Source of the DNA: Paenibacillus sp. PastM-3
GTDB taxonomy: Bacteria > Bacillota > Bacilli > Paenibacillales > Paenibacillaceae
Assembly (NCBI RefSeq): GCF_029893965.1
Contig: NZ_JARXXP010000001.1
Coordinates: 620,001-684,000 of the forward strand
Direction: 5' to 3'
DNA length: 64,000 nucleotides
In this document: in pieces, positions 24,268 through 33,359 of the stretch
How the letters are laid out: every line of letters begins with the position of its first letter
How positions within the stretch are numbered: the first letter of the stretch is position 1
Notes under the pieces: model-generated
The model's input: only the letters and a program-made list of their open reading frames with translations
Told to the model about the DNA's origin: nothing
Databases searched by the model: none
Made by a program: the position numbers and the translations under genes

Positions 24268-25548
24268 TCAGTACCGCAGCACCAGCACAAACCGCATCCC
24301 TTCCTCATACGCCTCACCGTAAATATCCCCGTCCATCTTGCGCATCAGCTGGCGGCAGATGAACAGGCCCAGGCCGTTGCCCTGCCTGCCGGCGCTGTTC
24401 GAGCCGCGCCAGAAGCTGGCGAAGATATGCGGCAGCTCGGTTGCCGGAACGGGATCGCCGGAGTTCTCAACAATGATCAGCTGGCGGTAATCCTCTTCCC
24501 CGAAGCTGATCCTGATCAATGCGCCATCCCCGTATTTGATCGCATTCTCCAGCAGGTTGTCCATCACCTCCAGCAGCTTATCCGGGTCCCCAAGCAGCAG
24601 CTTGTTGTCAGGTACAGCCACTTCAAAACGGATTTTGAGCAGTTCAAGACGTTCCTTGTAATGATCCGTCACTCGTCTGATCCAGTCTTTCAGGTAAAAT
24701 TCCGCTACGTGCACCTCTGTCTCCTGCAGGGAGGACACGGATGCAGCGATGATGCTGCTGATCATCTCCTCAATCTGTCCGGCCTTTTGGCCGATCAGGC
24801 TGGCGGATGCCCTGCGCTTGTCTTCGTTGTCATAGAGCCCTTCCGCCAGCGCACTGGAGTACAATTTTATCGCTGCGACCGGTGTTTTGAGCTCATGTGA
24901 CAGGGAAGCGATCAAGGTCTGGCGGTCTTTTTCCAGCCGCAGATTGGTCTGCTTCTGCCGGTCCAGCGTTTCGCGCAGCAGGTTTAGCCCCCAGACAAAT
25001 TTGCCGAAAAACCTGCTCTTGCTCTCCTTCATGTCCAGAGTCAGATTGCCTTTGGATAATGCATAAGGAAGCTCCTCAATCGTATGGAACGGCCTGATGA
25101 TCTGCTTGCGGATGTACATAAGCAGGCCGAATACGGCAGCAAGTACTGCACCAAGCAGTATGACCGTCACCAGAAGCAGCGGCGAACGGCTTGTACCTGC
25201 CCCATACTCCAGCCTCAAATAACCTGCCGGATCATCTCCACGGTATATAGGCTTAACGGAATACTCAGCATTGTTGTGCACACCTGTACCGTTAAAAAAT
25301 CCGCGTACGGCCTCCGGCTCTGCATCCCATTCCAGCCAGGCAGCATTTCGCACATAAGTGTATTTCTCCAGCTTGAGTTCACCGGGCTCACGCCCGTCAC
25401 TTACCTCCCGGATAATCCGGTTGACCTCAATCCGGTATGCTTTGTCTCCTGAGTCACCTGTCAGCTTGAAGCCATAGGCGGTAAACAAGGCAATTACCGC
25501 GAGCCCGATACTCATCGTGCAGAGAATCAGCCGGTCAAACCGCTTCAT
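24268..25548 (-). CDS. Sensor histidine kinase
   Basis: The 426-residue membrane kinase has two hydrophobic segments (about residues 7-27 and 124-145) flanking an extracytoplasmic sensor loop of about 95 residues. A HAMP-like linker follows, then a HisKA H-box SLSHELKTPVAAIKLY (His near 218) and an ATPase with DNLLENAIKYGDG (N box) and GNGLGLFICRQL (G box). With the regulator it overlaps it should sense an envelope signal and control the adjacent ABC transporter. The ATG at 25548 overlaps the regulator gene by 14 nt; a TTG four codons earlier sits against the GGGGAG and is less likely. Confidence 0.92.
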   Translation of the reverse strand: MKRFDRLILCTMSIGLAVIALFTAYGFKLTGDSGDKAYRIEVNRIIREVSDGREPGELKLEKYTYVRNAAWLEWDAEPEAVRGFFNGTGVHNNAEYSVKPIYRGDDPAGYLRLEYGAGTSRSPLLLVTVILLGAVLAAVFGLLMYIRKQIIRPFHTIEELPYALSKGNLTLDMKESKSRFFGKFVWGLNLLRETLDRQKQTNLRLEKDRQTLIASLSHELKTPVAAIKLYSSALAEGLYDNEDKRRASASLIGQKAGQIEEMISSIIAASVSSLQETEVHVAEFYLKDWIRRVTDHYKERLELLKIRFEVAVPDNKLLLGDPDKLLEVMDNLLENAIKYGDGALIRISFGEEDYRQLIIVENSGDPVPATELPHIFASFWRGSNSAGRQGNGLGLFICRQLMRKMDGDIYGEAYEEGMRFVLVLRY

Positions 25549-26221
25549 ACTTGTAGCCAACTCCCCACACCGTTACTATCCGTTGCGGCTGCTTCGGATT
25601 GAGCTCAATCTTTTCCCGCAGCTTGTTAATATGTACGGTTAGCGTAGACGGTTCGCTGAAGCTGTCCGCTCCCCACACCTGCTCGAAGAGCCACTCCTTG
25701 CGCAGCGCCTTGCCCCGGTTATTCAGCAGCAGCACCAGCAGCTCATATTCCTTCATCGTCATGGACACCGGAGCTTCCGCCAGAAACACCTGCATGGAGG
25801 AGCGGTTGACCAGCAGGTCGCCGTCTGTCAGCAGCTGCCTGTTGTCATTCATCTCATAGCTCCGGCGCATATGTGCCTTTACTTTGGCGATCAGCAGCTG
25901 AATGGTAAACGGCTTTTCCAGATAATCGTCTGCCCCCAGCTCCAGCCCGATGATCTTGTTGTCATCTCCGTGCCGGGCACTCATGATGAGAATCGGCAGA
26001 TTGTATTTTTCCCTGGCAAGCCTGCACACGGCAAAGCCGTCGATCCCGGGCAGCATAATATCGAGCAGCAGCAGCTTTACCGCCTGGCTGTCCATAAGCT
26101 CAAGTCCCTCTTCGGCACTGGAAGCAGATGCTACAGAGTACCCCTCCGCCTCCAAAAAATCCCGTATAACCGCAGACAGCTCCAGATTATCCTCAATGAC
26201 CAAAATATCAGCCAATGCCAT
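25535..26221 (-). CDS. OmpR-family response regulator
   Basis: The 228-residue protein has a receiver domain with acidic pair ED near residue 10, phospho-acceptor Asp near 54 (LLLLDIMLPG) and Lys in EKPF. It is followed by an OmpR-type winged helix (ALRKEWLFEQVWGADSFSEPSTLTVHINKLREKIE). It pairs with the histidine kinase encoded immediately downstream. The start is ambiguous: the ATG at 26221 abuts GGAGGG, so a TTG two codons later (26215), 7 nt from that site, may be the real one. The gene lies 64 nt downstream of the ABC ATPase. Confidence 0.93.
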   Translation of the reverse strand: MALADILVIEDNLELSAVIRDFLEAEGYSVASASSAEEGLELMDSQAVKLLLLDIMLPGIDGFAVCRLAREKYNLPILIMSARHGDDNKIIGLELGADDYLEKPFTIQLLIAKVKAHMRRSYEMNDNRQLLTDGDLLVNRSSMQVFLAEAPVSMTMKEYELLVLLLNNRGKALRKEWLFEQVWGADSFSEPSTLTVHINKLREKIELNPKQPQRIVTVWGVGYKYEAV

Positions 26222-26285
26222 CCCTCCTGTATCTTTCTATCTCTATAAGGCAGGGCGGCAATTAGCCTGTATCACTTTCCCCCGC

Positions 26286-27062
26286 CTACCAGCCCTGCTC
26301 CATCAGCCACTCATTCAGCCGGCGCTCCCGTTCTCTGACGCCCTCAGCCTCAGCGAATTTGCCAAGCTTCAGCTCGCCCTGGATGTTGCCGTCCACCATA
26401 TAGAGAACCTTATCGGTCTGCGCGGCTACCTTCACATCATGGGTGACGATCATGATCGTCGTACCCTCCCGGTTGATCCGGCACAGCTCCTCCATCACTT
26501 CCTTGGCGGCTTTGGAGTTCAGCGCCCCGGTCGGCTCATCGGCAAACAGCATCCGGGGTGCGTTGATCAACGCCCGGCAGATGCAGGCCCGCTGCAGCTG
26601 TCCCCCCGACACCTCGGCAATATCATGTCCGGCAATTTCAATGATCCCGAGCTTCCGCATCAGCTTGTCGGCATGCTCGTTAATGTCACCGCGGCTGCGG
26701 TTATCTCCTTTGCCCTTAATCGCCTGATAGCCAGATAATATGATATTATCATAGACCGACAGGTTGCCGAGCATATACATTTGCTGAAAAATAAAACCCA
26801 TCTCATGCAGTCGGACCTCTGCGATCTCATTCTGCGACAGCTGTGACAGCTGCTTCCGGTTAAACAGCACCTCTCCCGCAGTCAGGCGGTCCATCCCGCT
26901 GACCGTATAGAGCAGTGTAGATTTGCCGGAGCCGGAAGGTCCCATGATCGATACAAACTCTCCCTCATGCAGGGTGAAGTTAATATTCCGCAGCACATTA
27001 TGCTGGCTTTTGTTCACGATATAGGTTTTGCAGAGATTGGTAACTTCAAGTATGGTACTCAT
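26286..27062 (-). CDS. ABC transporter ATP-binding protein
   Basis: The 258-residue ATPase has Walker A GPSGSGKSTLLYTVSGMD, Q-loop region EMGFIFQQMYML, signature VSGGQLQRACICRAL, Walker B MLFADEPTGALN and the switch His in MIVTHDVK. It is of the LolD/MacB/BceA type that works with FtsX-like permeases, and the permease gene is just upstream. Such pairs act in export, mechanotransmission or resistance to peptide antibiotics rather than nutrient import. GGAGGA lies 8 nt upstream. Confidence 0.95.
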   Translation of the reverse strand: MSTILEVTNLCKTYIVNKSQHNVLRNINFTLHEGEFVSIMGPSGSGKSTLLYTVSGMDRLTAGEVLFNRKQLSQLSQNEIAEVRLHEMGFIFQQMYMLGNLSVYDNIILSGYQAIKGKGDNRSRGDINEHADKLMRKLGIIEIAGHDIAEVSGGQLQRACICRALINAPRMLFADEPTGALNSKAAKEVMEELCRINREGTTIMIVTHDVKVAAQTDKVLYMVDGNIQGELKLGKFAEAEGVRERERRLNEWLMEQGW

Positions 27063-27079
27063 CGCTTCATTCCTCCTGA

Positions 27080-29431
27080 TTATTCTTTATTCATATTCCA
27101 GACGTGAATGTGTTTGATTTGTCCGCAGCTGGTATATACCGCCGTTACCACTACAGCCAGAATAATCAGCGGGTACAGCACGTAAACCTGCAGCGGTATA
27201 ATCTGAAAGTGAAGCTCGGTAAGCCCGAACATCCGGAAGACGAAACCGAACAGCCGCTCACCGAGAATATTGGCTCCGAGCACTCCTATAATCAGCGAAC
27301 CTGTCAGCAGAATCATAATCCGCAGCACCTGCCACAGCCGGATCAGACCGTCTGTAAAGCCAAGGCTTTTCATAACGGCAATGCCCTGGATCTCCTTGCT
27401 GATGAGCAGCCGTACAAACAGGCTTGTAATAAAAAAGATAATCAGACACACAATGACCGTAAGCAGGCTGATGACGCTTTTCAGCTGACCGATAAAGCCG
27501 CCGGTGACCTCCTTCAGCATTTCATCAGCAGTCTTAATTTCGTACTGGCTGAATAACTGCTTCATCTCTGCCGTTATTGCAGCCTTGTCCTGATCCGGTG
27601 CATTAATCATGCCGGTAATCATATAAGACGTTGTCATTTGCGGATAGAATTCCCCGGCCAGCCGGACCATATAGCCTTCATTTGAGATGGCCTGAAAAAT
27701 ACCGGTGATCAGGAAGGAATGCTGCTGACCGTCTATTTCAAATACAATATAATCACCAAGATTTTTGTGATAGACCTCTGACATAATGCTTGTAATCGCT
27801 ATTTCATTAGCCAGCTCAGGAGCAGTTCCCTGCAGATACTCAAGATTGGCCGCAGGCTCGTTTTTCGTTCCGGAAATACTTCTGTTACTCTCGCCATCAT
27901 CGGATATATACTTTGTCAATGCCGTGTATTCCAATGAAAGCTGCACATCGAACTTCTGATCCTTAAACTGCTGCTCTACCTTCGACAGCTCCTCGCGGAT
28001 CTCATTCAACGGTATATCAGCCACGACGGCTTTCGTATAGAAATCCGCTTCCGTTGTTCCCAGATAGCTTATGAATTTCGGTGTGAGAATCGTATTGGTC
28101 AGATTGATAGGGATAATGATGATAGCTGCGCTAAGAATAAAGGTGATAATCAGCGTGGTATAGCTTTTCAGACGGCTCACAACATCGCTCATTGCCAGAA
28201 ACAGCATCGGATGCAGCCGCTTGCTGCGGTAAAGATGGAACCTTCTTGAAGGCTTGAACCTTTCGCCGGTGTGGCCCTGTCTGATCGCGTCGATCGCAGA
28301 GGCTTTATTAATTTTGCGCATGCACAGGACACAGAACAGCAAGGTCAGCAGAACAATTGCTATTGCGCTGATAATGGAAATGATGATGTTGGTTATGCCG
28401 CCGGGCAGGATAATATATTCTGCCGTTTTGCGGGACATCAGGGCACTTAGCGGAAAGCTGGCAATCAGCCCGACAGCTCCCCCAATAACTGCAAGGCCTG
28501 AATATTTGGCCAGGTACAGTCCCTTGATCGATCCGTTCTTGAAGCCGATGGCCTTCATAACGCCGATCTCCCGGTATTCATCCTGCAGCGTAGACACAAT
28601 GGTAAATCTCAGCGTCATAAAAGCAATAAAAATCAAGAAAAGGCTGATTACAAACAGCATGGCGGAAATAATCTGATCGGTCAGGAAGGAGGTCTTTACA
28701 AGCCCCTTGTCGACCTGAAAATTCGCCTGCAGATCCTCCTTGGCAAAAGCTGCCGTTACCGCTGAAGACTCCACTCCTCTAGCTGCCACAAAACTATACT
28801 GCACCGAGATGGCTTCCTCAGGTAATGCGCTCTGAATGTCAGCAAAATCCTGCTCTGAAAGGATCAGCCGTTTCAGCCCCATCAGGTCGGCTCCCAAAAA
28901 GGCGTCTTTGAAAAATTCTGTTACTTTAAAGCTTTTGGAGATACCGTCAAAAGTCATAGTGATGTCGTCGCCAAGCTCCATGCCTGTAGCATTTCTGATG
29001 CTTACCGGTATGCCGATCTCGCCTGCATTCAGCTTGAACAGCTGATCGTCCTGGCTGAAGATCAGATTAACCTTGTCTGGCACCGCCGCCAGTGTAAGCA
29101 CCAGATTGCTTGAAAAGCCGTTGCGGCCGGCCGGCAGCTTAATCTGCTGGCTGGTTACACTGATCTGCGGCTCGGAGTATACCTCACCGACGATAGCCTG
29201 ATTATGGGCCCAGTCTTTAATCTTCTGCCTGTTCTCCGCCGTATCGGGAATGGTGACACTATGGTCCGCGACATTGCTCTTGTCAATAAAATACCCGATG
29301 GCCGATGAGGTGGTGTACATCAGGTTTGTTCCGCTCGCCACCAGGGCTGTTGCCAGTGTGATCAGCACGAGCAGTACGATATTCATCGTTTTTTTGCGGC
29401 GCAGATCCTTTTTCAGAATGTTCAGAAACAC
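27080..29431 (-). CDS. FtsX-like ABC transporter permease
   Basis: The 783-residue permease starts with GTG (MFLNILKKDLRRKKTMNIVLL), with an AAAGGGGAA site upstream. It has an N-terminal hydrophobic segment, a soluble extracytoplasmic region of about 230 residues and a first FtsX block (SAMLFVISLFLIFIAFMTLRFTIVSTLQDEYREIGVMKAIGFKNGSIK). A second unit repeats the same order, ending in a second FtsX block (RLLISKEIQGIAVMKSLGF). It is the first gene of the permease-ATPase-regulator-kinase operon. The two-block layout differs from the ten-helix BceB type. The substrate is unknown; cell-envelope stress is a plausible signal. Confidence 0.88.
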   Translation of the reverse strand: MFLNILKKDLRRKKTMNIVLLVLITLATALVASGTNLMYTTSSAIGYFIDKSNVADHSVTIPDTAENRQKIKDWAHNQAIVGEVYSEPQISVTSQQIKLPAGRNGFSSNLVLTLAAVPDKVNLIFSQDDQLFKLNAGEIGIPVSIRNATGMELGDDITMTFDGISKSFKVTEFFKDAFLGADLMGLKRLILSEQDFADIQSALPEEAISVQYSFVAARGVESSAVTAAFAKEDLQANFQVDKGLVKTSFLTDQIISAMLFVISLFLIFIAFMTLRFTIVSTLQDEYREIGVMKAIGFKNGSIKGLYLAKYSGLAVIGGAVGLIASFPLSALMSRKTAEYIILPGGITNIIISIISAIAIVLLTLLFCVLCMRKINKASAIDAIRQGHTGERFKPSRRFHLYRSKRLHPMLFLAMSDVVSRLKSYTTLIITFILSAAIIIIPINLTNTILTPKFISYLGTTEADFYTKAVVADIPLNEIREELSKVEQQFKDQKFDVQLSLEYTALTKYISDDGESNRSISGTKNEPAANLEYLQGTAPELANEIAITSIMSEVYHKNLGDYIVFEIDGQQHSFLITGIFQAISNEGYMVRLAGEFYPQMTTSYMITGMINAPDQDKAAITAEMKQLFSQYEIKTADEMLKEVTGGFIGQLKSVISLLTVIVCLIIFFITSLFVRLLISKEIQGIAVMKSLGFTDGLIRLWQVLRIMILLTGSLIIGVLGANILGERLFGFVFRMFGLTELHFQIIPLQVYVLYPLIILAVVVTAVYTSCGQIKHIHVWNMNKE

Positions 29432-29514
29432 GCTTCGTTCCCCTTTCTCATATCCTCTGAAGTGATTATAATGGGGAAGTTATTAAATAATCCTTAACTG
29501 GGGGGATTTTGTCT

Positions 29515-30039
29515 ATGGAGACGGATTTGAGGTACCCGATTGGCACTTTTGAGTATGCCGGTGAGATTACCGCTGGTGTTACCACCGCGTGGATCAAGGA
29601 GATTGAAGAATTACCGGGACTATTGCGGGAGGCTGTAAAAGAGTTGAATGATGAACAGCTGGATACTCCGTATCGTCCGGGCGGATGGTCGGTGCGGCAG
29701 GTTATCCATCATGTTGCTGATAGTCATATGAATGCTTATGTACGGTTTAAGCTGGCTCTGACAGAAGACAAGCCGGTAATTAAGCCTTATGAGGAGGCAG
29801 AGTGGGCCAAGCTGCCGGATTATGCCTTGCCGGTTGAGCCCTCTCTTCTCCTCATTGAAAACCTGCATCAGCGCTGGGTTACTGTTTTGCGTGAACTGAC
29901 TCCTGCCGATATGGACAAAACCTTTATCCATCCGGAATCCGGTGTAGTTTCATTAGGCAGAAACATCGGCATTTATGCCTGGCACGGCAAACATCATCTT
30001 GCCCATATTACCTCGCTGTGCAGCCGCATGGGCTGGTAA
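29515..30039 (+). CDS. YfiT/DinB-family putative metal-dependent bacillithiol transferase
   Basis: The 174-residue protein is a four-helix DinB_2 fold of the YfiT group, with PGGWSVRQVIHHVADSHMNAYVRFKLALTE and the C-terminal WHGKHHLAHI block that together supply the three metal-binding His residues. Family members conjugate bacillithiol or act as related thiol transferases. The ATG at 29515 follows a run of six G with 9 nt spacing; a TTG two codons upstream is less suitable. It is monocistronic and divergent from the ABC operon. Confidence 0.88.
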   Translation: METDLRYPIGTFEYAGEITAGVTTAWIKEIEELPGLLREAVKELNDEQLDTPYRPGGWSVRQVIHHVADSHMNAYVRFKLALTEDKPVIKPYEEAEWAKLPDYALPVEPSLLLIENLHQRWVTVLRELTPADMDKTFIHPESGVVSLGRNIGIYAWHGKHHLAHITSLCSRMGW

Positions 30040-30063
30040 AACAACCCCAATATAGCTAAAAAA

Positions 30064-30111
30064 CCTGCCAGGGAAAAAAGACCATCATTCTGAATCTTCT
30101 CCCGTGGCAGG
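30064..30111. terminator. Bidirectional terminator
   Basis: CCTGCCA-GGGA pairs with TCCC-GTGGCAGG across a 20-nt loop between the convergent yfiT-like and alaX-like genes. Confidence 0.65.
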
Positions 30112-30120
30112 CTATATGTG

Positions 30121-31290
30121 CTACTGCTGTTTTACAAATTCATAAAATGCCAGGGCCTGCTTCCAGTCTGTGAAGCCGGCCTGGGCCAGCTTATCACTGC
30201 CGCCCCCTTTGCCTCCGAAGCCGCCGAGGTGCTCCTTAAAGAACGCACCGCAGGATAGCCCGGCATTTCCGCTCTGTGCGAACACCAGCTTATTCTCGGC
30301 TGCTGACAGCAGCAGCACCGGCAGATCGGTCAAGGCAGTCAGCTTGGCAGCAAGGCTCTGCAGATCCTTGAGTGATTTCTGTTCATAAGTCTGCGCGATA
30401 ATCCGGCTGCCTTGCTCCTGCGCCGCCAGCAGTTCTCCCGCTGCATAGCCGTCATTCTGCTCTTTAAGCGCTGTAAGCTCGGCCTGAAGCTGCTTTTGCT
30501 CCTGTTCGATTTTTTCAATCCGGTCCATAATCTCGTCCTTGCCGGTATTGAATTTGGCGGACAAGGCGCCCAGAATACGCACATTATCATTGAACTCGTC
30601 CAGTGCGCGGCCGCCGCATTTGAAGGTCACCCGGATGTTGCCCTTCTGCTTGTCCGCTCTCAGCAGCTTGATCATGCCGATGGCCCCCGTTGATGTGACA
30701 TGAGTACCTCCGCAGGCGTTATATTCAATTCCCTCGATTTCCACGATCCGGATATTCTCGGTTACTGTAGGCTGCTTCACTAGCGGCAGGCGTGCAAGCT
30801 CTTCCCCGCTGACAAAATAGCTGGTGATCCTGCGGTTCAGAACAATCTGCCGGTTAACCTCGGCCTCCACTTCCAGCATTCTGGCCGGTGACAGCTCTGT
30901 CAGCTCAACATCGATTGTTGCATAATCGGTTCCGAGGTGGAAGCTTAACGTCATCGCACCGCACAGCTCACGAAATACTGCCGACAGCAGATGCTGCCCG
31001 CTGTGCTGCTGCATATGATCAAATCTCCGCTCCCAGCCGATTTTGCAGCTAACTTCGGCAGCTCCGGGCAGGCTCTCCACTTTGTGGAACACTTCGCCCT
31101 CCTCAAGAATGACATCCAGCACGGGAATGCTGCTGATGGTGCCGGTATCGCACGGCTGCCCGCCGCCATGCGGATAGAAGGCGGTCTGCTCCAGGACAAG
31201 ATACAGCCCGTCTGCTTTTTCCTCAATCCGGCTGACTTTTGTTTCCCAATCCTGTATATAAGCTGATTCATAATATAATTTATCAGTCAT
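30121..31290 (-). CDS. Alanyl-tRNA editing protein (AlaX-like, with DHHA1)
   Basis: The 389-residue protein lacks the AlaRS catalytic core but has its editing module. The zinc/editing motifs are HMQQHSGQHLLSAVF (H-x3-H) and CGGTHV. An N-terminal beta domain (FYPHGGGQPCDTG) precedes them. A coiled coil near residues 250-290 and a C-terminal DHHA1 domain with GGFGGKGGGSDKLAQAG follow. It should hydrolyse mischarged Ser- or Gly-tRNA(Ala) in trans. Its start overlaps the stop of the upstream GNAT gene by 8 nt. Confidence 0.92.
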   Translation of the reverse strand: MTDKLYYESAYIQDWETKVSRIEEKADGLYLVLEQTAFYPHGGGQPCDTGTISSIPVLDVILEEGEVFHKVESLPGAAEVSCKIGWERRFDHMQQHSGQHLLSAVFRELCGAMTLSFHLGTDYATIDVELTELSPARMLEVEAEVNRQIVLNRRITSYFVSGEELARLPLVKQPTVTENIRIVEIEGIEYNACGGTHVTSTGAIGMIKLLRADKQKGNIRVTFKCGGRALDEFNDNVRILGALSAKFNTGKDEIMDRIEKIEQEQKQLQAELTALKEQNDGYAAGELLAAQEQGSRIIAQTYEQKSLKDLQSLAAKLTALTDLPVLLLSAAENKLVFAQSGNAGLSCGAFFKEHLGGFGGKGGGSDKLAQAGFTDWKQALAFYEFVKQQ

Positions 31291-31741
31291 TGGTCTGCTC
31301 CGCTCCGTTTCTGTCTACAGCTCCGGCTTCGGCTGGTCCGAAGAACCGTTCCATAATGATATAATCTTTACCGCCCTTTGTGAACGACTGCCCCGTTGCA
31401 GCCAGTGCAAACTTCTGATAGAAAGAGGCTTTATTGCTACGTGCATTGCAGTAGATTCTGCAGACTCCGCGCTGCTCCGCCGCCTCAAGCACATGCTGCA
31501 GCAGCCTGCTGCCATAGCCTTTGCCCTGCTCCGATTCAAGAGTGGCGAACTTGCGGAACTGCGCTTCATCACCTTCAATGAATAAAGATACTGCAGAGAT
31601 TAGCCGCCCACCCTCGAACAGCCCGTAATGCTCCCCGGAATCGTCATCAGTCAGCTTCACATAATCCAGCTCACGCTCCGGCCACATGACCTCATGTCTT
31701 AACTGCCATGCCTGTTCCTTCGGTATGAACCTTATGTCCAT
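31283..31741 (-). CDS. GNAT-family N-acetyltransferase
   Basis: The 152-residue protein has the GNAT core with acetyl-CoA-binding KFATLESEQGKGYGSRLLQHVLEAA and the later ARSNKASFYQKFALAATG. The acceptor is unknown. It overlaps the editing-protein gene downstream, so the two are translated together. Confidence 0.88.
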   Translation of the reverse strand: MDIRFIPKEQAWQLRHEVMWPERELDYVKLTDDDSGEHYGLFEGGRLISAVSLFIEGDEAQFRKFATLESEQGKGYGSRLLQHVLEAAEQRGVCRIYCNARSNKASFYQKFALAATGQSFTKGGKDYIIMERFFGPAEAGAVDRNGAEQTND

Positions 31742-31765
31742 ATTCCCACCTCTATCACGATCTGT

Positions 31766-32530
31766 TTAGTGCATCGTATCCCATATCTGTTTGCCGATCA
31801 AGATCACCGTTACCGCAATGAACAAAGGACGGATATACCCCGCTCCCTTGCGGATCGCCACCTTGGAGCCGAGTATTGCGCCGATAACCATCGGCACCCC
31901 AAGCACCAGGCCGTAGGAGTAGCTGACCGAGCCCAGCGCAACAAACGTAAGCAGACTGGAGATGTTGCTGGCAAAATTCAGCACCTTGGCATTGCCGGCT
32001 GCCGTTACGAACTCAAAGCCCAGCATCAGAAAGGCAAAGATCAGGAATGATCCCGTGCCCGGACCGAAAAAACCGTCATAAAACCCGATAATCAGGGCGA
32101 CCAGCATGCCGGTCAGCCGTGTTTTTTTGCTGCTGCCGGAGAAGGTGGACACATCACCCCAGGATTTTTTGAACAATGTATATAGCGTAATTACCACCAG
32201 CATCACGATGACCAGCGGCTTCAGGAACTCGGAAGGCACTTGCCGGACAGCAAAGGAGCCAGCGACCGCCCCGGCTATAGAGAAAGGTATTAACAGCCTG
32301 ATGAGCTGAAAGTTAATTTTACCGGATTTAATAAAGGAAGCCGTACTGGTAAAAGAGCACATCGTGCCTGCCAGCTTGTTCGTTCCAAGCAGCAGATGCA
32401 GCGGTATACCCGCCGACAGCAGCGCCGGAATCGAGATCAGTCCGCCGCCGCCCACTACAGAATCGATAAATCCGGCCAGAAAGCCGCAAACCACCAAAAC
32501 AATTATCATTCCTGTACTAATATGATCCAT
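31766..32530 (-). CDS. TSUP-family (TauE/SafE) membrane transporter
   Basis: The 254-residue protein has about eight hydrophobic segments. It contains the family repeats GFLAGFIDSVVGGGGLISIPALLSAGIPLHLLLGTNKLAGTMCS and, in the second half, GFYDGFFGPGTGSFLIFAFLMLGF. TSUP proteins move sulfite, sulfonates or other organic anions, generally outward. No sulfur genes adjoin it, so the substrate remains open. GGAGG precedes the ATG. Confidence 0.9.
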   Translation of the reverse strand: MDHISTGMIIVLVVCGFLAGFIDSVVGGGGLISIPALLSAGIPLHLLLGTNKLAGTMCSFTSTASFIKSGKINFQLIRLLIPFSIAGAVAGSFAVRQVPSEFLKPLVIVMLVVITLYTLFKKSWGDVSTFSGSSKKTRLTGMLVALIIGFYDGFFGPGTGSFLIFAFLMLGFEFVTAAGNAKVLNFASNISSLLTFVALGSVSYSYGLVLGVPMVIGAILGSKVAIRKGAGYIRPLFIAVTVILIGKQIWDTMH

Positions 32531-32595
32531 CTCAGGCCTCCTGCTATGTAAACAATGAGTATATTAAATCTGTAATCTGGAAGGCTTGTGTAAGC

Positions 32596-33030
32596 TTAAT
32601 CCCAGCCGTATTCCATAAACCATTCCCCTTGGCTAAAGGTATCCACAGCATCCTTCATGAATGGCAGAGCATTGTCCGGGAGCTTGTCCATGTTAAACCA
32701 GCTTAGCTCATCACATTTGTCCGGCTCTATATTACTCACTTCACCCGACCATTCCTCAGCCCGGAAGAAAAAATCAATCCGTTCCGCACCCGCTGTCTTG
32801 ATATGCATTGTCCCCAGCATATGCAAATGTGCCGGATCAATCCGGACCCCGGTTTCCTCCCGAGCTTCACGGATTGCTGCCATTTGCAGCGTTTCCCCGC
32901 CGTCCAGCTTTCCGCCCGGAAAACCATAATAACCGTCCATATGTCCTGTATTATATCGTCTAAGCAGCAGGACCTGGCCGCTCTGGACCAGCATGATATG
33001 TACAACACTGAGCACCCGGAATTCCGCCAT
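32596..33030 (-). CDS. NUDIX hydrolase (MutT-like)
   Basis: The 144-residue protein has a canonical NUDIX box: GFPGGKLDGGETLQMAAIREAREETGVRI. GGGGAGGG lies upstream of the ATG. Its substrate is not predictable. It is transcribed in the same direction as the TSUP gene, 65 nt upstream of it. Confidence 0.9.
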   Translation of the reverse strand: MAEFRVLSVVHIMLVQSGQVLLLRRYNTGHMDGYYGFPGGKLDGGETLQMAAIREAREETGVRIDPAHLHMLGTMHIKTAGAERIDFFFRAEEWSGEVSNIEPDKCDELSWFNMDKLPDNALPFMKDAVDTFSQGEWFMEYGWD

Positions 33031-33065
33031 ATTGCTTCTATCCCTCCCCCGTAAAATAAAAAAAA

Positions 33066-33092
33066 GAGCAGCAGGATCATCTCCTGCCGCTC
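33066..33092 (-). terminator. Terminator after the 59-residue gene
   Basis: GAGCGGCAGGA-GATGA-TCCTGCTGCTC followed by eight T on the minus strand, 25 nt past the stop codon of the small gene. Confidence 0.9.
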
Positions 33093-33117
33093 CCTTAAAT
33101 CCGTATTGATGCAGTAA

Positions 33118-33297
33118 TTACTTATAAGAATTCTGTTCATTCTTCTTATAAGTTGTCTTGTCATCGCTAAGGGACTCCTTGCGGATGTCGAGCTTCTTCT
33201 GCTCCATCTGCTGTGCCTGCTGGCTGGTAACCGCCACATGATCCAGCTCATCCACAGTGTTCATCAGGTTCTTATCCGGTTTGGCGTGATCTGTCAC
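33118..33297 (-). CDS. Small hydrophilic protein, hypothetical
   Basis: A GTG-initiated frame of 59 codons reads MTDHAKPDKNLMNTVDELDH and continues with a Gln- and Lys-rich segment ending NEQNSYK. AAGGAGG stands 7 nt before the GTG and a strong terminator follows, which supports a real gene. There is no membrane segment or cysteine; it is charged and probably disordered or helical. I do not recognise a family. Confidence 0.7.
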   Translation of the reverse strand: MTDHAKPDKNLMNTVDELDHVAVTSQQAQQMEQKKLDIRKESLSDDKTTYKKNEQNSYK

Positions 33298-33359
33298 TGC
33301 GCTGCCTCCTTAAGGTAACTAAAATCGGTTCACCTTATTGTGGCAATGAACAGCCCGGA

